A stretch of DNA of 64,000 nucleotides from Branchinecta lynchi (Eukaryota > Arthropoda > Branchiopoda > Anostraca > Branchinectidae), in contig JAKZAP010000012.1 of NCBI GenBank assembly GCA_023053575.1, forward strand, positions 4,402,230 to 4,466,229, written 5' to 3'. The first letter of the stretch is position 1. Each line of letters starts with the position of its first letter. The notes below the pieces were generated by a model, which saw only the letters and a list, made by a program, of their open reading frames with translations, had not been told where the DNA came from and ran no database searches. Below, one piece after another: positions 1 to 10,283 of the stretch. The position numbers were made by a program, and so were the translations under genes.

Positions 1-1002
1 GTCTACACTGGGAAGTTAGCTGACACTACCGAGTTTGGACTTGGAGAACGAGCAGTTATAGATCTTACGACGGGATTAGAAGGCAAAAATTATCACATTT
101 ACTTTGACAATTTCTTCAGTTCAGTAAACCTCATGGAAAAAATGAAGAACAACAAGCTCTACTGCTGTGGTACAGTTCGTGCAAACCGTAAAGGTCTACC
201 TAAACTCACAGCCGAAAAAGAGCTAAGACGAGGTGATTCAGACTACGCTGTGAGGTCAGATGGAATCCACTGTGTACGCTGGAAGGACAAACGATGTGTA
301 CAACTTCTTTCGACGATTCATAAAGGAGGAGAAGTGAAACATATCGGTAGAAAGGAGAAAGATGGATCTGTTACCCAAGTTACATGCCCAAACGTGGTCG
401 TCGGGTACAACAAGTTCATGGGCGGCGTCGACAAAGCTGATATGTTGAAGTCTCTCTATGCGATAGACAGGAAAAGCAGAAAGTGGTGGCACCGCCTACT
501 GTGGCATTTCGTCGACATTACAGCGGTCAATGCCTTTGTCTTGTTCAAGTTGTCCACCTTACCAGATGCTAACAAGATGACCTTGAAGGATTTTAGATGT
601 CGCATTGTCACTGGTTTGGTTGGAAGTTATTCGTGCAAGGGTGAGAGAGGTCGGCCATCCAGAAAATCGGAAGTTATCCCCAAATTCAAGCCTTACGTTC
701 CTCAAGAAAAGAGATTGGATCAATCAAAGCACTTACCTGTTCAGGGTACTTCAAGAAGATGTGCTCAGTGTAGTACTAAGATTGAGCCCCATCGCACAAA
801 ATGGCAGTGTTCAGTTTTCAAAGTTCCATTGTGCATGAACTACGCAAAGAAGTTCTTTCCACCAGAAGTGAGGTTTTTCTGCAAATGTGTCAAAGTGGTC
901 TCCACCAGAGACCACCTTATATTTCATTTCATAGTTGGAATAAAAATTTTTATAGTTCAATATTTGTCGGTTTCTAAGCCCAGGGACATAGGAAATTTAT
1001 GA
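1..1002 (+). CDS. piggyBac transposase, C-terminal part (runs off left edge)
   Basis: The frame is open from base 1, so the gene begins upstream of the window. The segment matches the C-terminal half of the piggyBac (DDE_Tnp_1_7) transposase, PGBD4-like: YTGK near the start, the YFDNFFSS block around base 100-120, the GTVRANRKGLP block at 169-200, and the MGGVDKAD motif at 418-438 that carries a catalytic aspartate. A Cys-rich tail (CAQC near 770, WQC and LC after it) corresponds to the C-terminal zinc-binding domain, but the expected later Cys/His pair is not seen, and the last 60 residues read like non-coding sequence. A GGGCTAA at 1027-1033 could be a mutated GGG-TTAA transposon terminus. 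Role: cut-and-paste transposition at TTAA. Probably a decaying copy, although no internal stop is visible. Confidence 0.8.
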   Translation, partial: VYTGKLADTTEFGLGERAVIDLTTGLEGKNYHIYFDNFFSSVNLMEKMKNNKLYCCGTVRANRKGLPKLTAEKELRRGDSDYAVRSDGIHCVRWKDKRCVQLLSTIHKGGEVKHIGRKEKDGSVTQVTCPNVVVGYNKFMGGVDKADMLKSLYAIDRKSRKWWHRLLWHFVDITAVNAFVLFKLSTLPDANKMTLKDFRCRIVTGLVGSYSCKGERGRPSRKSEVIPKFKPYVPQEKRLDQSKHLPVQGTSRRCAQCSTKIEPHRTKWQCSVFKVPLCMNYAKKFFPPEVRFFCKCVKVVSTRDHLIFHFIVGIKIFIVQYLSVSKPRDIGNL

Positions 1003-1263
1003 CGATTTCATAATTCGTGCCGGAAAGGGCTAATATAGTTCTATTGTTAGAAGGGTCATGGAACACTCTTATTATAGCCATCTGTGAATTGGCAAGAAGC
1101 CATAAGATTAGGCCACGTTTAGCATTATAATGGACACATATCAGTGTAAGTCTCTTCTGTTTCGTATGTTACTCAAAACGAATATCCGACTCTGCAAATT
1201 GTTGTTAAAGTTCAATGGGCACATCAAACTACCCCAATCCCACTCTGTAACAACCTAGTAACA
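1003..1263. other. spacer with a 63-bp repeat block
   Basis: No gene is visible. The block at about 1203-1268 (AAAGTTCAATGGGCACATC and onward, rich in CCCC) recurs inverted at about 60945-61012. In both places the shared sequence begins at a TTAA-containing run. It is either the 5' flank of the following piggyBac or an independent short repeat. Confidence 0.55.
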
Positions 1264-1395
1264 ATGCCGGAAATACCAGTGAAGGTGAGTGGTTGAAATA
1301 TCTTGTTTTAGCGTTTTGTTGCTCTATAAACACCAACCTTAGAATCTATGGAGCGCTTGCACGAAAATGTCTACAAGTAAAGGATACAGTATCAG

Positions 1396-3540
1396 TTAAC
1401 CAAAAGTGTTCCCAATTGGGAACGTTGGGCACATCGGTACCTCTTATGTTACATGACTTCTAGCTGATGGTAACTTCTATTTTGCAGATGGGTCCCAAGA
1501 AGTGTGTTTCTGTCAAAGAAGCTATAGCTATACTAGACGAGCTGAGGGATGATGAGGAAGAGATTGATATGGTTATCATTCCCCCTGATGTTGGGATAGT
1601 CAGTGACGAAGAAGAGGGAGATGAGGACAACACAGAAAATTTGAATGGTCTTCCAAGTGACGTTGCAGGGACGATAGAGCTTGAGATCGTTCATCCTTCC
1701 GAAACAGACGTCGTACCTGGACCTAATCAATCTGGGCTTCTTCCAACCTCCACTTTACATTCAGATGACATAGACGACGTTCCACTAGGCCTTCGTCTTA
1801 GGACAACGGCTTCTGTAGCAACACCAGCACCGTCCGCAAACCGTGCCCACAATCGGCTCCCAAGAAAAAAAAATCAGAGAGACCTGCCAAAATGGAAGAG
1901 GAAAACGCAATCTGGAGATCTGCCTTCAGAATCACTACCTAGACTGGCAGACAAGGTCAGTAACATGATCAGTATGTCCGAATACGAGGTTTTTGTCATT
2001 TCTACGACGAAACGATTCGTGGTATGATTATACGGGAGACAACCCGATATGCTTCTCAGAATGGGGACGTCAGCTTCGAATTGAGCTTCGAAGAACTAGA
2101 CAATTTTTGGGGAATTGTTCTACTATCAGGATATCATCGCCTTCACAGTGAGAGAATGTACTGGTCCAGGTCAGACGATCTTGTCATTCCAGTAGCTGGA
2201 AAAATCATGAGCCGCAACAGGTTCCTGAAGATAAAGAAGAACCTGCACTTTGCAAATAACGACGAGCTACAAGAAAACGACAAAATGGCGAAGGTGCGGC
2301 CACTTCTGGATACCGTGAACGTGAAAATTCAGCAGTTCGGGACCTTCTGTGAGAAATTATCCGTAGACGAACAGATGATACCTTTCTTTGGTCGTCACAG
2401 CTGCAAGATGTTTATCAGAGGAAAACCTATTAGATCTGGATACAAAGCCTGGGTACTTGCTTGTTCACATGGATATCCTTACAATATTGATCTGTACTGC
2501 GGAAGGAGTGAGCAACAGCCCACAACACCTCTAGGCCAACGAGTAGTCACAAATCTGCTGTCTGTTGTTGAAAAGGCAGCCCATCACGAAGTCTTCTTTG
2601 ATAACTTCTTTACAAGCCAGGATCTTCTCACACATTTGCACTCAGTGGGATTTCGTGCCACAGGCACTGTGCGAGAAAATCGCTTGAAGGGGTGTGCTCT
2701 CGAAGAAACCAAGGTTATGGCTAAGAAGGAACGTGGCTACAACGTGACTACAGATCAGATGGGATGGTTTTGGCTTTCAAGTGGAATGATAGTAAACCTG
2801 TGTGTGTAGCAACGAACTACGACTCCATAGACCCACTTCACCAGGCAAAGAGGTACTCAGTTGCCAAGCGAAAAGACGTAGGAATCGGACAACCAAGACT
2901 TATCAAGATAACTACAACCAGGGAATGGGAGGTGTCGACTTGCTCGATAATGCCTTATCGGCATACAGACCGATCTTGCGAGGGAAAAAATGGTATTGGA
3001 TCATAGGCCAAAACCTTATTTGCACGCTTATGGTCGCAGCTTGGCGACACCTACATGACAGTGATGAAGCTGTTAAAATCTCGCAACTTGAATTCCTTAT
3101 TAAAGTTGTTCAGGGTCTCTTCAACAATGAAACCTACCATGCAGGTCGTGGTGGGAGTTCAGGATGTGTGAGGATTTATCCAAAGAAATCAACCGCCCAT
3201 GTCCTGGTTACAGCAGAGAAGCAGGGTCGGTGCCAAGTCTGCAAAAAGAATGCACGTCTAGAGTGTAGAGAGTGTGGCGTCAGACTTCACTTGTAACTGT
3301 GCTACGAGCAATTCCATGCATAACTTGAATTTGTCTGTTATAATATATGATTTTTGTATAGTACCAGAGCTACCCTTTACGCCCAACGTTCCCATATGGG
3401 AACATAGCACCGTGGTTACACCAATGGTGCAAAAAAATTATCCGGCACTAAAAAACTTTAAGTTAGAAGTCCATTTCACCATTCACAAGGAATCACCACG
3501 AAATTTCATCGGTAACTTGTCTTGGGCGTTAATGGGTTAA
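1396..3540 (+). mobile_element. piggyBac-type transposon, about 2.1 kb
   Basis: The right end is GGG-TTAA at 3534-3540, the canonical piggyBac terminus with its TTAA target site. The best left end is TTAACC at 1396-1401, but the two termini do not form an obvious long TIR, so the left border is uncertain. Subterminal inverted repeats are clear: 1408-1430 and 3381-3403 match in inverted orientation over 23 bp with two mismatches, and each contains a perfect 16-bp palindrome (GTTCCCAATTGGGAAC and GTTCCCATATGGGAAC). Their unequal distances from the ends resemble the asymmetric internal repeats of known piggyBac elements. Confidence 0.65.
1488..3297 (+). pseudogene. piggyBac transposase (PGBD-like), three frameshifts
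   Basis: The product is a TTAA-specific DDE transposase. The N-terminal 150 residues are acidic and low complexity, as in PGBD proteins. The catalytic domain follows: ETTRYA near 2040, the SVDEQMIPF block near 2350, the VFFDNFFTS block near 2590, GTVRENR near 2660, GMGGVDLLDN at about 2925-2950, and a C-terminal Cys knuckle (CQVC, CREC) ending at 3297. The frame changes near 1990, near 2760 and near 2910, so no full-length protein is made. A GTGAGT donor at 1285 after ATG CCG GAA at 1264 and a TTTTGCAG acceptor ending at 1487 would allow a small upstream exon (1264-1284); alternatively translation simply begins at ATG 1488. Confidence 0.8.
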
Positions 3541-3544
3541 AAGC

Positions 3545-3990
3545 TATAAAGCAAGTTAATCAAGCTTCACAACACTATTCCACAAAGAAATTTTTTTAAT
3601 AGGCACTTTAAGCCCTGGAACTTCTGATGAAACACTAGAGCAATCAGGTAAAACTGCATCTGCGGCTTGACTTTGGTAACATCTCCAATATATCCTTTTC
3701 TATCAAGCATTGCTGGTAGTTTTTGAATTTCCTGCCACGATATCCCATCTCCTAAAATTTGGATCGCAGAAATGCCAGAGAGGTAAAGACAAGGGATAAC
3801 AAGAAAACGGCCGATTTTCGTAGCGACTTCTTAAGGAAGCCAGAAATTTTTATTTCCGAAGCATTTAACACAAAGAAAAGCATTAGAAGTGTCCATTGTG
3901 CTTTAAAAACATGTTCGGAAAATTTTGATTTTCTGAAAGTCATGTGTCCAAACATATTCAAATTCTGTGCCCTTTCTGGCTTTTGACTTT
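3545..3990 (-). repeat. old dispersed repeat (RT-like), inverted relative to 54.5/60.6 kb copy
   Basis: The reverse complement of this segment matches 54500-54737 and then continues at 60521-60690; the I-group retrotransposon lies exactly between the two halves there. It therefore serves as an empty-site homologue. Minus-strand frames contain hydrophobic, coding-like stretches (a 69-codon frame at 3752-3961), and the other copy is preceded at 54380-54490 by sequence resembling the region downstream of a non-LTR RT. The family is not identified further. Confidence 0.6.
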
Positions 3991-4467
3991 AAGTGGATCG
4001 AGGTATGGTTGGAATGAAGACATCTTGTTTGAAAAGAAAAATATATTTAACTAGAAATGTTGAAACAATATATATTTATCCAATACGTAAAACATTCAAT
4101 TAGATTCAATCTAGTGCGTTGGTCGTATTTGTAGGTACCTTTTTAAGGCAGATGGGTTATTCTGAAGGAAAGGCTCCTCTATAGTACGAGCGGCAGTACG
4201 CAGTCTACAGATAAACACGGGCACTACACTAACAGCTCCTGCTAGGGCCCGGCAAAGAGTGAATCTCGGGCAATTGGTTTATGCTACTTGATTTTGTTTT
4301 CCTTGTGAAGTAATTTTAAATATTTTGCATCATACGTTCTTTACTTCTGCTGAAGCTCACCTACCATCCACGGTTGCCGTCTAAAAATCAGCAGTACAAG
4401 CGACCAGAAGAGTCTTAACGACAAGTTCGAAAAAAGCGGAACTCACAAATATTTATTTTTCTTTCCT
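3991..4467. other. no recognised feature
   Basis: AT-rich sequence without a convincing ORF, RNA gene or repeat. A CTTTCCTTAG tract ends next to the start of the RT fragment. Confidence 0.5.
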
Positions 4468-5372
4468 TAGTCCCCCCGCAGGGCAGTGTCCTGGGCCCCA
4501 CCCTATTCCCCCAGGGCAGTGTCCTGGGCCCCACCCTGTTCAACATCTACATAAATGAGCTAGCCCTTATCACCAGCAAAATAACCACTCTGTATGCGGA
4601 TGATTCGAAACTAACAGGTCCGGCCAACACCTCCTCTGCCCTCCAGATTGATCTCAACCACATGTGCTCCTGGGGTCAAAAGATGGTTGCTGGAATTCAA
4701 CACTGAAAAATGCAAGGTCACACACTTCGGACACAACAATCCCAAGGAGGAGAGAAATCTTGGCGTTATTGTTAACTCCCAGTTGAAATTCAGCACCCAC
4801 TAACAGAACATCTCAGCCGATGCTAGCAGAGCCCTAGGCGTCATCAAACACAGCATTACCAGCAGAAGTAAACACGTAATCAACAAGCTCTACAAAGGAT
4901 TAGTTAGACCGAGATTGGAGGCGGGGACCATACTGGCCACCCCCCAATTCAAAAAGGACAAGGCAGCTTTAGAGCAAATCCAACGAAGGGCCACTAAGCT
5001 GATCGCCGGTTTGGAAAAGAAGCCCTACAGTGAGCGAACTCAACCTCCCCTCCTTAGTCTACAGGCGGAAACGAGGGGACATGATCCAGGAACACAAACT
5101 CCACTCAACCAATCAAGAAAATGAGCTCCTGGAGATTGACCCCTCCCAGATAACACGAGGACACCCAAGAGGTATCCGCAAACATCACGCAAGGACTGGA
5201 GCAAGATGCAACTTCTTCTCGAACAGGATCGTGAACCTGTGGAACAACCTCAAGGAGGACACTGTTGCTGCTGAATCGACAGAAGCATTCAAACGCCGTT
5301 TGGATGCTGAGTGGAGAGACAAACCGTGGAGATTTGACTGGGATGCACCAAAATCTTCCACTAGACTGTAAC
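4468..5372 (+). pseudogene. 5'-truncated CR1/L2-like non-LTR retrotransposon, RT C-terminal part
   Basis: The segment starts abruptly in RT motif B (PQGSVLGPTLFNIYI) and includes the catalytic YADD motif at about 4592-4605. After a frameshift near 4680 come the thumb region, then RRATKLI near 4990 and the LPSLVYRRKRGDMI block at 5042-5085 in another frame, and the terminal FFSNRIVNLWN block near 5210-5240. These are hallmarks of the CR1/L2/Crack RT tail. There are in-frame stops (for example near 4801) and at least three frameshifts, so it is dead. Truncation at the 5' side is the usual outcome of target-primed reverse transcription. Confidence 0.82.
4479..4544 (+). repeat. 33-bp in-frame tandem duplication inside RT motif
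   Basis: The 33-bp unit encoding PQGSVLGPTLF occurs twice head to tail (4479-4511, 4512-4544) with one or two mismatches, adding 11 codons to the RT motif without shifting the frame. Confidence 0.85.
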
Positions 5373-5421
5373 CAACCACAGATGCAACAGTCTTCACAAG
5401 GAGTGATTCAACAGGACCAAA

Positions 5422-5504
5422 AGTCCTTACTTCAATCCAAGCTGTGATTTTAGGCAATTTTAAGGTAATTACCTTAAATTGAAGCTTGGATCAAAGTAAG
5501 GATT
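5422..5504. repeat. large imperfect hairpin with central palindrome
   Basis: Arms 5422-5443 and 5483-5504 are complementary at about 19 of 22 positions. The loop contains a perfect 18-bp palindrome at 5460-5477 (TTAAGGTAATTACCTTAA). It lies 50 bp downstream of the RT remnant and could be a short foldback element or part of the LINE 3' UTR. Confidence 0.7.
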
Positions 5505-6605
5505 TCTCCTTAAGTATTTGCTCCATAGTTGACTGTATGAATTCGTCTTTACGATGGTTTGTTTGTTTTTGTTGTGAAAAAATTACACGTTCTGGTATCA
5601 GGGTCTTGCCTACAGAAAACATTTTCAAATACTGTAATATTAGCAAATAAGAATATAATTTCAATTGTCGCCCGCCTGTGAAAGAAGTTCACAAGTTGAA
5701 ACTTGGCCAGTACCGTTCAGATATTTTAATTCGGACGGCAGGGATGTCTCATACTTCCATGCCAGTAAATAAAAGAATCTAGTATTATATGTGAAGGGTC
5801 AAGAAATAAAACGAAACTATACCTCTAATTTGCCCCTCCGTCTGTAACCTATCCAAGGCGAACCTTTTCTTGTGTTTTCAGAAAAAAATATTCTTCGCCG
5901 AGCCTACCGCGACTACGTCCCGAAAAAACACCGCAGCCTTTATAGGCATGACTCACAAATCCAGCGTCCCAACAAATTCGGCCAGTCTTAACACCGCTAA
6001 CGTAAAAGTCTGTCAAAACCGAGATGTAGACGCCCAAGTTTAAGCGTGAACGCCTGTGATATCTGAGCACAAAAAGGAGCGCACCTGAAAATCACTTGGG
6101 GATGCGAAAATCAGTCAGAGGATTTGGTTTGGAAACAGTGGTGTCAATAAACGGCAAAAATAAGCGTGATTTCAAACTTATTTTTAATACATAAACAAGA
6201 TCTGTGAGTTGAGTATTTTTGTTTTCGTTCGGACGAAAAGTCATCTCACTTTCATAAAATTTTGGCAGATTGGTGAGAAAGAAGTTTAGCACTTTGTGAT
6301 GTAATTGGACATCAGTTGTTCTATTAAGATGACTTCGAAAAGTGTATCTTCGACAATAGTCTTTTTGTAGAGAAATCGTGTATCAGATACCACAAACACT
6401 GCAAAAACGACTAATTGCAATTCCAGTTACCGTTGTAACAGATACCCTGATATCTGCAAAAATGCAACTAAAAAGTCACAACAAACTGTAACCAAAACCA
6501 TTGCTGCATTATTTTGTCATCCTTTTATTTTATTTAAGAGAAATATTAGGATACAGGAAATAGTATAGGGTATATTTGACGATGAAATAAGGAAAAGTCA
6601 GGTAG
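5505..6605. other. no recognised feature
   Basis: Only short ORFs without recognisable motifs on either strand. No repeat was matched elsewhere in the window. Confidence 0.5.
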
Positions 6606-6609
6606 CCTA

Positions 6610-6716
6610 CATTTTATTAAAGCTATATTTCAGCACTTCTGGGGCAACGGTCCTCTTCAGATCGACCACATCTTATTAGAGCTACATTTCAGCACTTCTT
6701 GGCTTCATGATCAAGC
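6610..6716. repeat. dispersed repeat C, two tandem units
   Basis: Two related units (6610-6645 and 6668-6703) share TTATTARAGCTAYATTTCAG and CACTTCT; similar sequence with GGCAAYGGTCCTCTTCAG recurs near 29360-29385 and 30255-30300. A related block (GACTRCGAATCATATTT, GTGCAAAACGGAT) is shared between 7405-7440 and 30205-30240. Confidence 0.6.
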
Positions 6717-6719
6717 TGG

Positions 6720-7200
6720 AAAATGATGACCTTTTTGGAAAACAATTAAATAATTTTATACTGTAGAAAATATAACTTGAAAATACACACAGAAGTTCGT
6801 TCTCTGGCAGGTACCAGGGTATAGTGACCAGTATACGACCGTTGAAATATGCTCTGACTCTTAACAGTTCATAAGTCAATCAAGATTTATTCAGTTACCA
6901 TGAATTGTACATGTGCAAATTCATTTTTCAATGCTAATTATGACAAACAGAAAGACAAAAAAACAGCACCCTTGAAAATGCATTGAATACTATGTGGTAT
7001 GACAATGCTGGCTGTTCAAGTAAAAAAGAAGATTAAATACAACTGTACCTGAGTGTGAAGACTGAATTTCTCAATCTGATGTTAAGGTATGGGGTGTAGT
7101 GAGGTAACTAACCAGCCAAGGTAGTACTTCCTTCTGGCAGAAACATGAAAAACTCCCATAATCGCGCAAATACCCATTTTACAATAATATCTTCCGTTTA
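6720..7200. other. no recognised feature
   Basis: Short frames only; nothing identifiable. Confidence 0.45.
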
Positions 7201-7201
7201 G

Positions 7202-7390
7202 ATGTCTGCTGAACTGATCCCACCGATACCGACTACTGAACTGACCCTACCGAGTAATGAAATTACCCCAACCATACCGCCGGCTGAAGAGACTCCACAC
7301 CTACCAAGTTCTTCTTCTTTCCAGCGAAGATGGGTACTTGGCGGCGGCATGTATGTGCGATTTGAAGTTCAGTACGGTGGTGATAGATAG
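7202..7390 (+). CDS. small Pro/Thr-rich ORF, doubtful
   Basis: A 62-codon frame that opens with degenerate repeats of a CTGAACTGAYCC-type word, giving a Pro/Thr/Glu-rich peptide. A TTTAG directly precedes the ATG and could be a splice acceptor. No family is recognised, and the downstream part overlaps dispersed repeat C, so it may be chance. Confidence 0.2.
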   Translation: MSAELIPPIPTTELTLPSNEITPTIPPAEETPHLPSSSSFQRRWVLGGGMYVRFEVQYGGDR

Positions 7391-8105
7391 TCTTTCAGTC
7401 CAGGCTGACTGCGAATCATATTTCACGGTGCAAAACGGATATGTCGGCCCTTACCACTGTGATCTGTGATTCGCGTTTCTGGACGGATTCGAGATTTTCC
7501 GATGGATAAGCCGTGTTAATTGCTTTGGGTTCCCATACCGGAAGCTGTCACATCCTAAGTCATGTCCACGCAAAACAGAACGCCTTGTAATATTGGCAGT
7601 GCTTCCACTCGACCTTTTTAAAAAAAAATAGACACAAAGTGAATTTACAGTAACAAACAAGTGCGCAAGCGCTCGGACGTGGAGTGTGAAAGTAAAATTT
7701 TAATCACCTCTTATAGACAAACAGCGTTGAAACCAAGATATTTCACATCCCCACTAACAAAAAGATACTGAAATTACCTAATATGAAATCTTCCCAGTTT
7801 AAAAGCTTAAACAATTAAACCGCATTACATATCCAAAGAAGATCTTGCTAGCCAGTCTGACACTTTAAACCTCTTTTCCATTAGCAACGTAATGACAACT
7901 GTAATAAAACCAAATCGTTGTATTGCCCGATACCCCCTTGTCACAACTTCATTAAGATCGGCATATCCTCTATCATATGACAAAACCGTGCATTTATCAA
8001 CTCTTAATTAAAGTACGCCGCGTGGTCTTATTTGTCATCTATACATAAATATCCACAAGTATACAAGAGTTGAACTTGAGACATGTCATAAACGAACATA
8101 ACTCA
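7391..8105. other. repeat C fragment then unassigned sequence
   Basis: 7395-7450 matches 30195-30245 (dispersed repeat C). From 7450 to 8105 nothing is recognised; an A-rich run occurs at 7620. Confidence 0.4.
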
Positions 8106-8109
8106 GCGG

Positions 8110-8830
8110 AAATCTTTTCCCAGTTACCCATGAACAGGAGCGTGGGTGGTGGGTGGGTCGGGACCCATCAAACTGCATATCTCGACCTAAACAGCCTCGA
8201 CTATTTTAATTCCAGTCAAAAACCTTACTCATGTGCTAACTGGGAGCATTTCCTCATCAACGGGGAGGGGTAGGGAGAGTGGTTCAACTCCACATATATA
8301 TTCCCAACCCGATGATAAAAAAAAGAACAAGGGACTGTAATCTCCCTATCTCCAGTTATAAACATTCAAAAATGGGCAATCTGGGCTCAATTGCCCCTGA
8401 ACCAAGTGGGGGTGGGGTTTGGGGCCGCGCAAAAAGCAAAAACAATTCTGACAAACTTTTCCACTTGATTCCTGTCACGGGTATCGAACTTTACTCCTGG
8501 TCAATCTGGGCCCAATTGCCATTGAACGCGATGGGGGGGGGGGGGGAGGTACAACTTTGAAAGTAATTTGCCAGCCCTAGGATCTACAAGTACAAGGGAT
8601 GTCATCGTCCTATGTCCAGGTCTTGTCAAGTTATGAACATTATTCACTGGGCAATCTGTGCCCATTTGCCCCTGAACCGGGTGGGTGTGGGGGGTGGGAC
8701 CACCAAAAGGCAAAACTAGACCCCAATAACCACAAGTGTACCAAGTTTGAACTTGATATTTGCACCTGTTCACGAGTTGTGAGCTCCGCAAAGGTTGAAA
8801 ACCGGAAACCGATAACCTAAAGACGAAAGC
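8110..8830 (+). repeat. cluster of G-rich repeat A (four diverged units)
   Basis: Units near 8115, 8370, 8500 and 8650 share a core (GGGCAATCTGGGCCCAATTG, then CCCTGAACC and a G-rich GGTGGGGGTGGGG run), followed by CAAAARGCAAAA and a CAAGTTTGAACTTGA block. Related sequence in inverted orientation is at 12875-13045, and shorter pieces are near 13560 and 13745. Overlapping pseudo-ORFs are by-products of the repeat. Confidence 0.7.
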
Positions 8831-9040
8831 TGCTACACCGCTCGCAATAGTGGATTGTTCAAAGGAATACTCCACTAAAAATGGTGCAATCATCAGGCCC
8901 GTCCCTACAGAATTTACAAACCCAATTTATATTCAAACCTATCCCTGCAAGACATTGCTTCAAAAAAATAAACCTGTTTATTTGGGGGGGGGGGGCATTT
9001 GTTGGGGGGGCATTTACCGACTAGTTGGTGATTTCATAAA

Positions 9041-9207
9041 AAAATCAGCTGTTTTTAAGAAAATCCACGGTCTGAAAAATCGACTGTTTTTCATAAAAAC
9101 CGATTGTTTTTTACAAAAACGTATATTCTTCGGAAAAAAAAGGACTGTTTCAAGGAAAACGTTGGCTATTTTTAAGAAAATATCGATTGTTTTTATGAAA
9201 AATAGCG
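9041..9207. repeat. degenerate 20-bp minisatellite
   Basis: About seven or eight units of roughly 20 bp with consensus ATCGACTGTTTTTAAGAAAA run in tandem. The unit is quasi-palindromic (T-run then A-run), so frames stay open on both strands (8850-9287 plus, 9014-9349 minus); neither is likely to be a gene. It is preceded by poly-G tracts near 8985-9010. Confidence 0.75.
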
Positions 9208-9375
9208 GGGCTTTACGCCTAATCAATTTTTTTCTAACGACTGGCCAACAACATTCTGTGGGGCGTCCCACCTCCCCCCATACGTAAGGCCTCTGGATAA
9301 CTCTCAAAACATACAAATACCCAGTGGCGGAAAATACTGTTGGCGCCAAAACTCTGATACAGTTATGTCATGGGA

Positions 9376-9735
9376 AGTTTCGCCATGGGGACTTTTAACA
9401 CTTTTACAAACTTACTTTTAACAAACTTTCCGGTTTTGGCCGGATTCCAGACGAACTACTAGTCCGGCGAGAACATAACTTTCATATTCGGATTCAGCGT
9501 GTCTCCTTACCCCTAAATCAACTATCTAAGGAGCTTTCAAAAAATACTTTTTTTGCCCTTTATTTTGAAACCCCTCCTCCACCCTCAAATATAGGGCTAC
9601 AGAGCCCATCTTCGAACTTGACTTGTACATGACCCGAAGGATTCTCCCACCAAGTTTCACCAAAATATCTCAATCCCTTCTGGAGTTATCGTGCTAACAG
9701 ACTGACAGACGGACAATTGCTGTTTCTGACTGAGT
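9376..9735 (+). repeat. mosaic satellite-bearing repeat, fragment (copy 1)
   Basis: One monomer (CCGGTTTTGGCCGGATTCC at 9431) is followed by the conserved 3' module: CCCCTCC tract, AGGGCTACAGAGCCCATC, CCAAGTTTCACCAAAATATC and the CAGACTGACAGACGGACAA block. Both family termini are missing. Confidence 0.8.
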
Positions 9736-9796
9736 GAGGAGAACGCACCGGGTTTAGCGACTGATTATTTTGGCCGTAAAATCGTTATCTGCTTAT

Positions 9797-10254
9797 GGAT
9801 ATGGATCCTATCGCAAACCAGAAGAAAAAATTAAGGGTCGAAAGAAAAAAACGATATATCATGAAAGTTCGCGAAGCTCGATCTTTTGGTGTGTACACTA
9901 AAAAGCATTTAAGTTAGTCGCAAAATCCTGTGTGTGCGTCCGCTAAAGTTCCCCCGGACGAAGTGAGTGAATTGACGAATATGGGCGCAAGGCCTTCCAC
10001 AGGTCATGAAGAATCACAGGTTAGTAATGATGTTGTTTCTTATCAGTTTGCAATATCTTCCTCTGAACATTTCATTTTATATTTATCGCGTCGGTTTTAA
10101 GCAGAAACAGCGTGTTTCGAAACCCCTACTGAAAGTCAAAATCTCATTACACAAAGGTTTGGTTTCACCTCTACAGAAATTAATCCAGAAGCATTGTCGC
10201 AATTGCAGTGTGCATTTTCGCGCACAGCAAGATCACACACTGTCAAGACTTTAG
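9797..10254 (+). pseudogene. coding-like remnant upstream of CACTA copy A
   Basis: From ATG at about 9798 a Lys/Arg-rich frame (MDPIANQKKKL and onward) runs, with one stop at about 9917, to a possible splice donor CACAG/GTTAGT near 10020. A second coding-like stretch follows from about 10100 to 10260. Position and orientation fit the 5' part of the CACTA transposase gene that follows, but no domain is recognised and copy B lacks this segment, so this is inference. Confidence 0.25.
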
Positions 10255-10283
10255 CTCAAAATTATGCTTAATTACGAGATAAA

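Noticed and set aside
1285..1487. Confident intron in the piggyBac gene
   Set aside because: Splice signals are good, but the best left transposon end (1396) lies inside it, so the upstream exon may not belong to the gene.
8501..8893. 130-codon minus-strand ORF
   Set aside because: Lies across the G-rich repeat A cluster; its apparent conservation comes from the repeat.
8850..9349. Overlapping 145- and 111-codon ORFs on opposite strands
   Set aside because: Both are products of the quasi-palindromic 20-bp minisatellite and flanking poly-G; no coding signature.
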